In this document: piece after piece, positions 4,766-5,766 of the stretch | Numbering within the stretch: the first letter of the stretch is position 1 | How the letters are laid out: the number at the start of each line of letters is the position of its first letter | Assembly (NCBI GenBank): GCA_947311605.1 | Contig: CAMZLC010000135.1 | Coordinates: forward strand, 1 to 5,766 | Source of the DNA: an uncultured Sulfurovum sp. | GTDB taxonomy: Bacteria; Campylobacterota; Campylobacteria; Campylobacterales; Sulfurovaceae | Reading direction: 5' to 3' | DNA length: 5,766 nucleotides | Translations under genes and position numbers: made by a program | Notes under the pieces: model-generated | What the model was told of the DNA's origin: nothing | Seen by the model: only the letters and a program-made list of their open reading frames with translations | Databases searched by the model: none

Positions 4766-5014
4766 ATGACCACACAAATGATAATACGAGTTGAGCAAAC
4801 CTTAAAAAACAAAGTTAGCAACTTGGCGAAATCAGAAGGAAAAAGTTTAAGTGAGCTTGTTCGTGAACTCTTGGAAAATTACACAAAAGAAAGAGACATT
4901 GGAGCCTATATTGATAATTTATGGGATTCAATAGGCCAAAAGCTATACCAAGAAAATATCAATGAATCAGACATTGAAGAAGCTATAAAACTTACACGGT
5001 CGAGAAATGCGTAA
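4766..5014 (+). CDS. Ribbon-helix-helix antitoxin of a PIN toxin pair (82 aa)
   Basis: This is a DNA-binding antitoxin that should neutralise the downstream PIN RNase and repress the operon. Residues 3-9 (TQMIIRV) form the ribbon strand. LKNKVSNLAKSEG (13-25) and SLSELVRELLENYTK (27-41) form the two helices with the SLSELV turn typical of CopG/RHH proteins. The acidic C-terminal half (IGAYIDNLWDSIGQKL, 45-60, and INESDIEEAIKLTR, 65-78) is the likely toxin-binding tail; the E/D-I-E-E-A-I-K ending is common in antitoxins paired with this PIN group. ATG 4766 has GAGG (4755-4758) seven bases upstream. The gene overlaps the toxin start by 8 bases (ATGCGTAA). Complete gene. Confidence 0.9.
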   Translation: MTTQMIIRVEQTLKNKVSNLAKSEGKSLSELVRELLENYTKERDIGAYIDNLWDSIGQKLYQENINESDIEEAIKLTRSRNA

Positions 5015-5417
5015 AGTTGTTATTGACACAAATGTTTTTATTTCTTCATTTTTTGGTGGAATTCCACGGCAAATCATTAATCAATGGAAAGAGGGGCATA
5101 TAATTCTATGCTTATCGCAGGAGATAGTAGAGGAATACCTTGAAGTCCTGAATCGTCTTGGATTAAAAGACAAAAATGAAATTTTGAAGCTTACTAAATT
5201 ATTTGCAGAAGGATATAATTCAATTTTCACGGCTACAACACCAGCATTATTCGTTGTCGAGGAAGACCCAGACGACAATAAATTTATTGAGTGTGCTGTT
5301 GCTCTTGATTGTAAAATTATAGTATCTGGAGATAAACATCTTAAGAATATCAAAAAATATATTGATATAGAAATATTATCGCCAAAAGAGTTCATCGAAA
5401 CGCATTCAACATCCTGA
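5007..5417 (+). CDS. PIN-domain RNase toxin (136 aa, COG1569/PIN_3-like)
   Basis: This is a metal-dependent ribonuclease toxin of a type II system. One PIN domain fills the protein. The acidic residues expected at the active site are visible: D7 in VVIDTNVFISS, E43 in the EIVEEYLEVL helix, D90 in DPDDNKF (87-93), and D109 in IVSGDKHL (105-112). The C-terminal ILSPKEFIE (123-131) is typical of the group that shares the DPDDNKFLECA and TGDKDLL signatures. Length is normal for the family and nothing is missing, so it should be active. Translation is coupled to the antitoxin through the ATGCGTAA overlap, with only a weak GAG ahead of the start. The cassette ends 13 bases after the stop with attC 5. 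Such pairs are common in large cassette arrays, where they stabilise the array against deletion. Confidence 0.95.
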   Translation: MRKVVIDTNVFISSFFGGIPRQIINQWKEGHIILCLSQEIVEEYLEVLNRLGLKDKNEILKLTKLFAEGYNSIFTATTPALFVVEEDPDDNKFIECAVALDCKIIVSGDKHLKNIKKYIDIEILSPKEFIETHSTS

Positions 5418-5430
5418 AACTACAATAATA

Positions 5431-5558
5431 AGCTAACAATTTTATACACCTGCCCCCTACCACCTGCGTTTCATCCGGCCATGTCATTGCATGGTAGGTT
5501 CCGGGTAATTAAAATGCTCCCAGGTGCTGGCCGAGGCAGGTGATAGTTGACGTTGGAC
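5431..5558 (+). other. attC site of cassette 5 (128 bases)
   Basis: The left core AGCTAAC (5431-5437) is the exact complement of the cassette's own 5' core GTTAGCT (4614-4620). CACCTGCC (about 5447-5454) pairs with GGCAGGTG (5536-5543), and an inner ACCACCTG pairs with CAGGTGCTGG. The right core GTTGGAC (5552-5558) matches GTTRRRY perfectly. It closely resembles attC 4 in its outer arms. Confidence 0.9.
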
Positions 5559-5766
5559 GAATGATGAAACGCTCTTTGTTGCCCTAGGAGCTTGTCCGAG
5601 AATAGGCATTTTGGTCAAAATCGAAGAATTTTTGAAAAATAAGCACAGCCATATGTGTGATATTGCGAGCATTATTTTTTGACAATTCTGAAGAGTTTGG
5701 GCAGGTAGCGAGGAACGAGACTCCGAAAGGGCATTTTCGGACAGGCTCTTAGGTATTGTCGGATTA
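5553..5766 (+). other. Start of cassette 6 (incomplete, interrupted by a MITE)
   Basis: The cassette begins at the crossover in GTTGGAC. An ATG at 5561 opens a frame (MMKRSLLP) that meets TAG at 5585-5587, exactly at the edge of the inserted repeat element, so the first gene of this cassette was probably interrupted near its start. Fifteen bases of native sequence follow the element before the window ends, too few to identify the gene. Confidence 0.45.
5585..5751. mobile_element. MITE-like non-autonomous element with 19-base terminal inverted repeats
   Basis: TAGGAGCTTGTCCGAGAAT (5585-5603) and the complement of 5733-5751 (TAAGAGCCTGTCCGAAAAT) agree at 16 of 19 positions, so the two ends form inverted repeats around about 130 bases. 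No reading frame with a ribosome binding site or transposase motif lies between them. The outermost TA at both ends (5585-5586 and 5750-5751) could be a TA target duplication, as IS630/mariner-type elements make, but longer or different duplications cannot be excluded. The size and coding-free interior fit a MITE mobilised by a transposase encoded elsewhere. The family is not identified. Confidence 0.78.

Noticed and set aside
5081..5395. Minus-strand frame of 104 codons.
   Set aside because: It is the exact antisense of the PIN toxin gene, is Ser-rich as expected of a shadow, and has no start signal.
1..5766. tRNA, rRNA, CRISPR arrays and riboswitches.
   Set aside because: No tRNA cloverleaf, rRNA motif, regularly spaced direct repeats or known riboswitch core was seen on either strand.

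Overview
The window is a stretch of integron gene-cassette array. It was probably taken from the chromosomal (sedentary) integron of a proteobacterium. The main evidence is a series of attC recombination sites, all in the same + orientation, with the long vibrio-like layout: a left arm carrying AGGGAC, a right arm carrying CCCCTTAtgc, and a GTTRRRY-type core at the 3' end. In three cassettes the 5' terminus is the exact reverse complement of the 7-base core at the left end of that cassette's own attC: GTTCGGC 106 with GCCGAAC 1025, GTTGGGC 1148 with GCCCAAC 1721, and GTTAGCT 4614 with AGCTAAC 5431. This is what a cassette that once circularised should show. The style of the HUH transposase/recombinase pair and the AT-rich cassette genes would fit a sediment or deltaproteobacterial-type host, but the species cannot be read from the sequence.

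Layout. Positions 1-112 are the nearly complete attC of a cassette that lies off the left edge. Cassette 1 (107-1148) holds a 146-aa three-helix membrane protein and a 39-aa single-helix membrane peptide whose ribosome binding site and AUG are buried in an RNA hairpin. Cassette 2 (1149-1773) holds a 150-aa membrane-anchored cytoplasmic protein and ends in a compact 59-base attC. From about 1777 to 4196 lies a mobile element on the minus strand: a tyrosine recombinase translationally coupled to an IS91-type HUH (Y2) transposase. It is bounded by imperfect inverted repeats, each with a small GC hairpin and an outer CTTGAAC. Its left end abuts the crossover core of the cassette 2 attC. Its right end cuts into what looks like a zeta-toxin-like ATPase/kinase gene, of which only the C-terminal part remains, followed by an overlapping 58-aa partner gene and an attC with an eroded left core.

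Cassette 5 (4615-5552) is a complete type II toxin-antitoxin cassette. A ribbon-helix-helix antitoxin overlaps a PIN-domain RNase toxin, with a promoter and palindromic operator upstream. Its attC leads into cassette 6, whose start is interrupted almost at once by a MITE of about 165 bp with 19-base terminal inverted repeats.

Taken together this is a typical accessory array of small membrane proteins and stabilising toxin modules, remodelled by one autonomous transposon and one non-autonomous one. The most interesting items are the hairpin-controlled 39-aa peptide gene, the HUH/tyrosine-recombinase element fused to an attC core, and the beheaded zeta-like gene pair.
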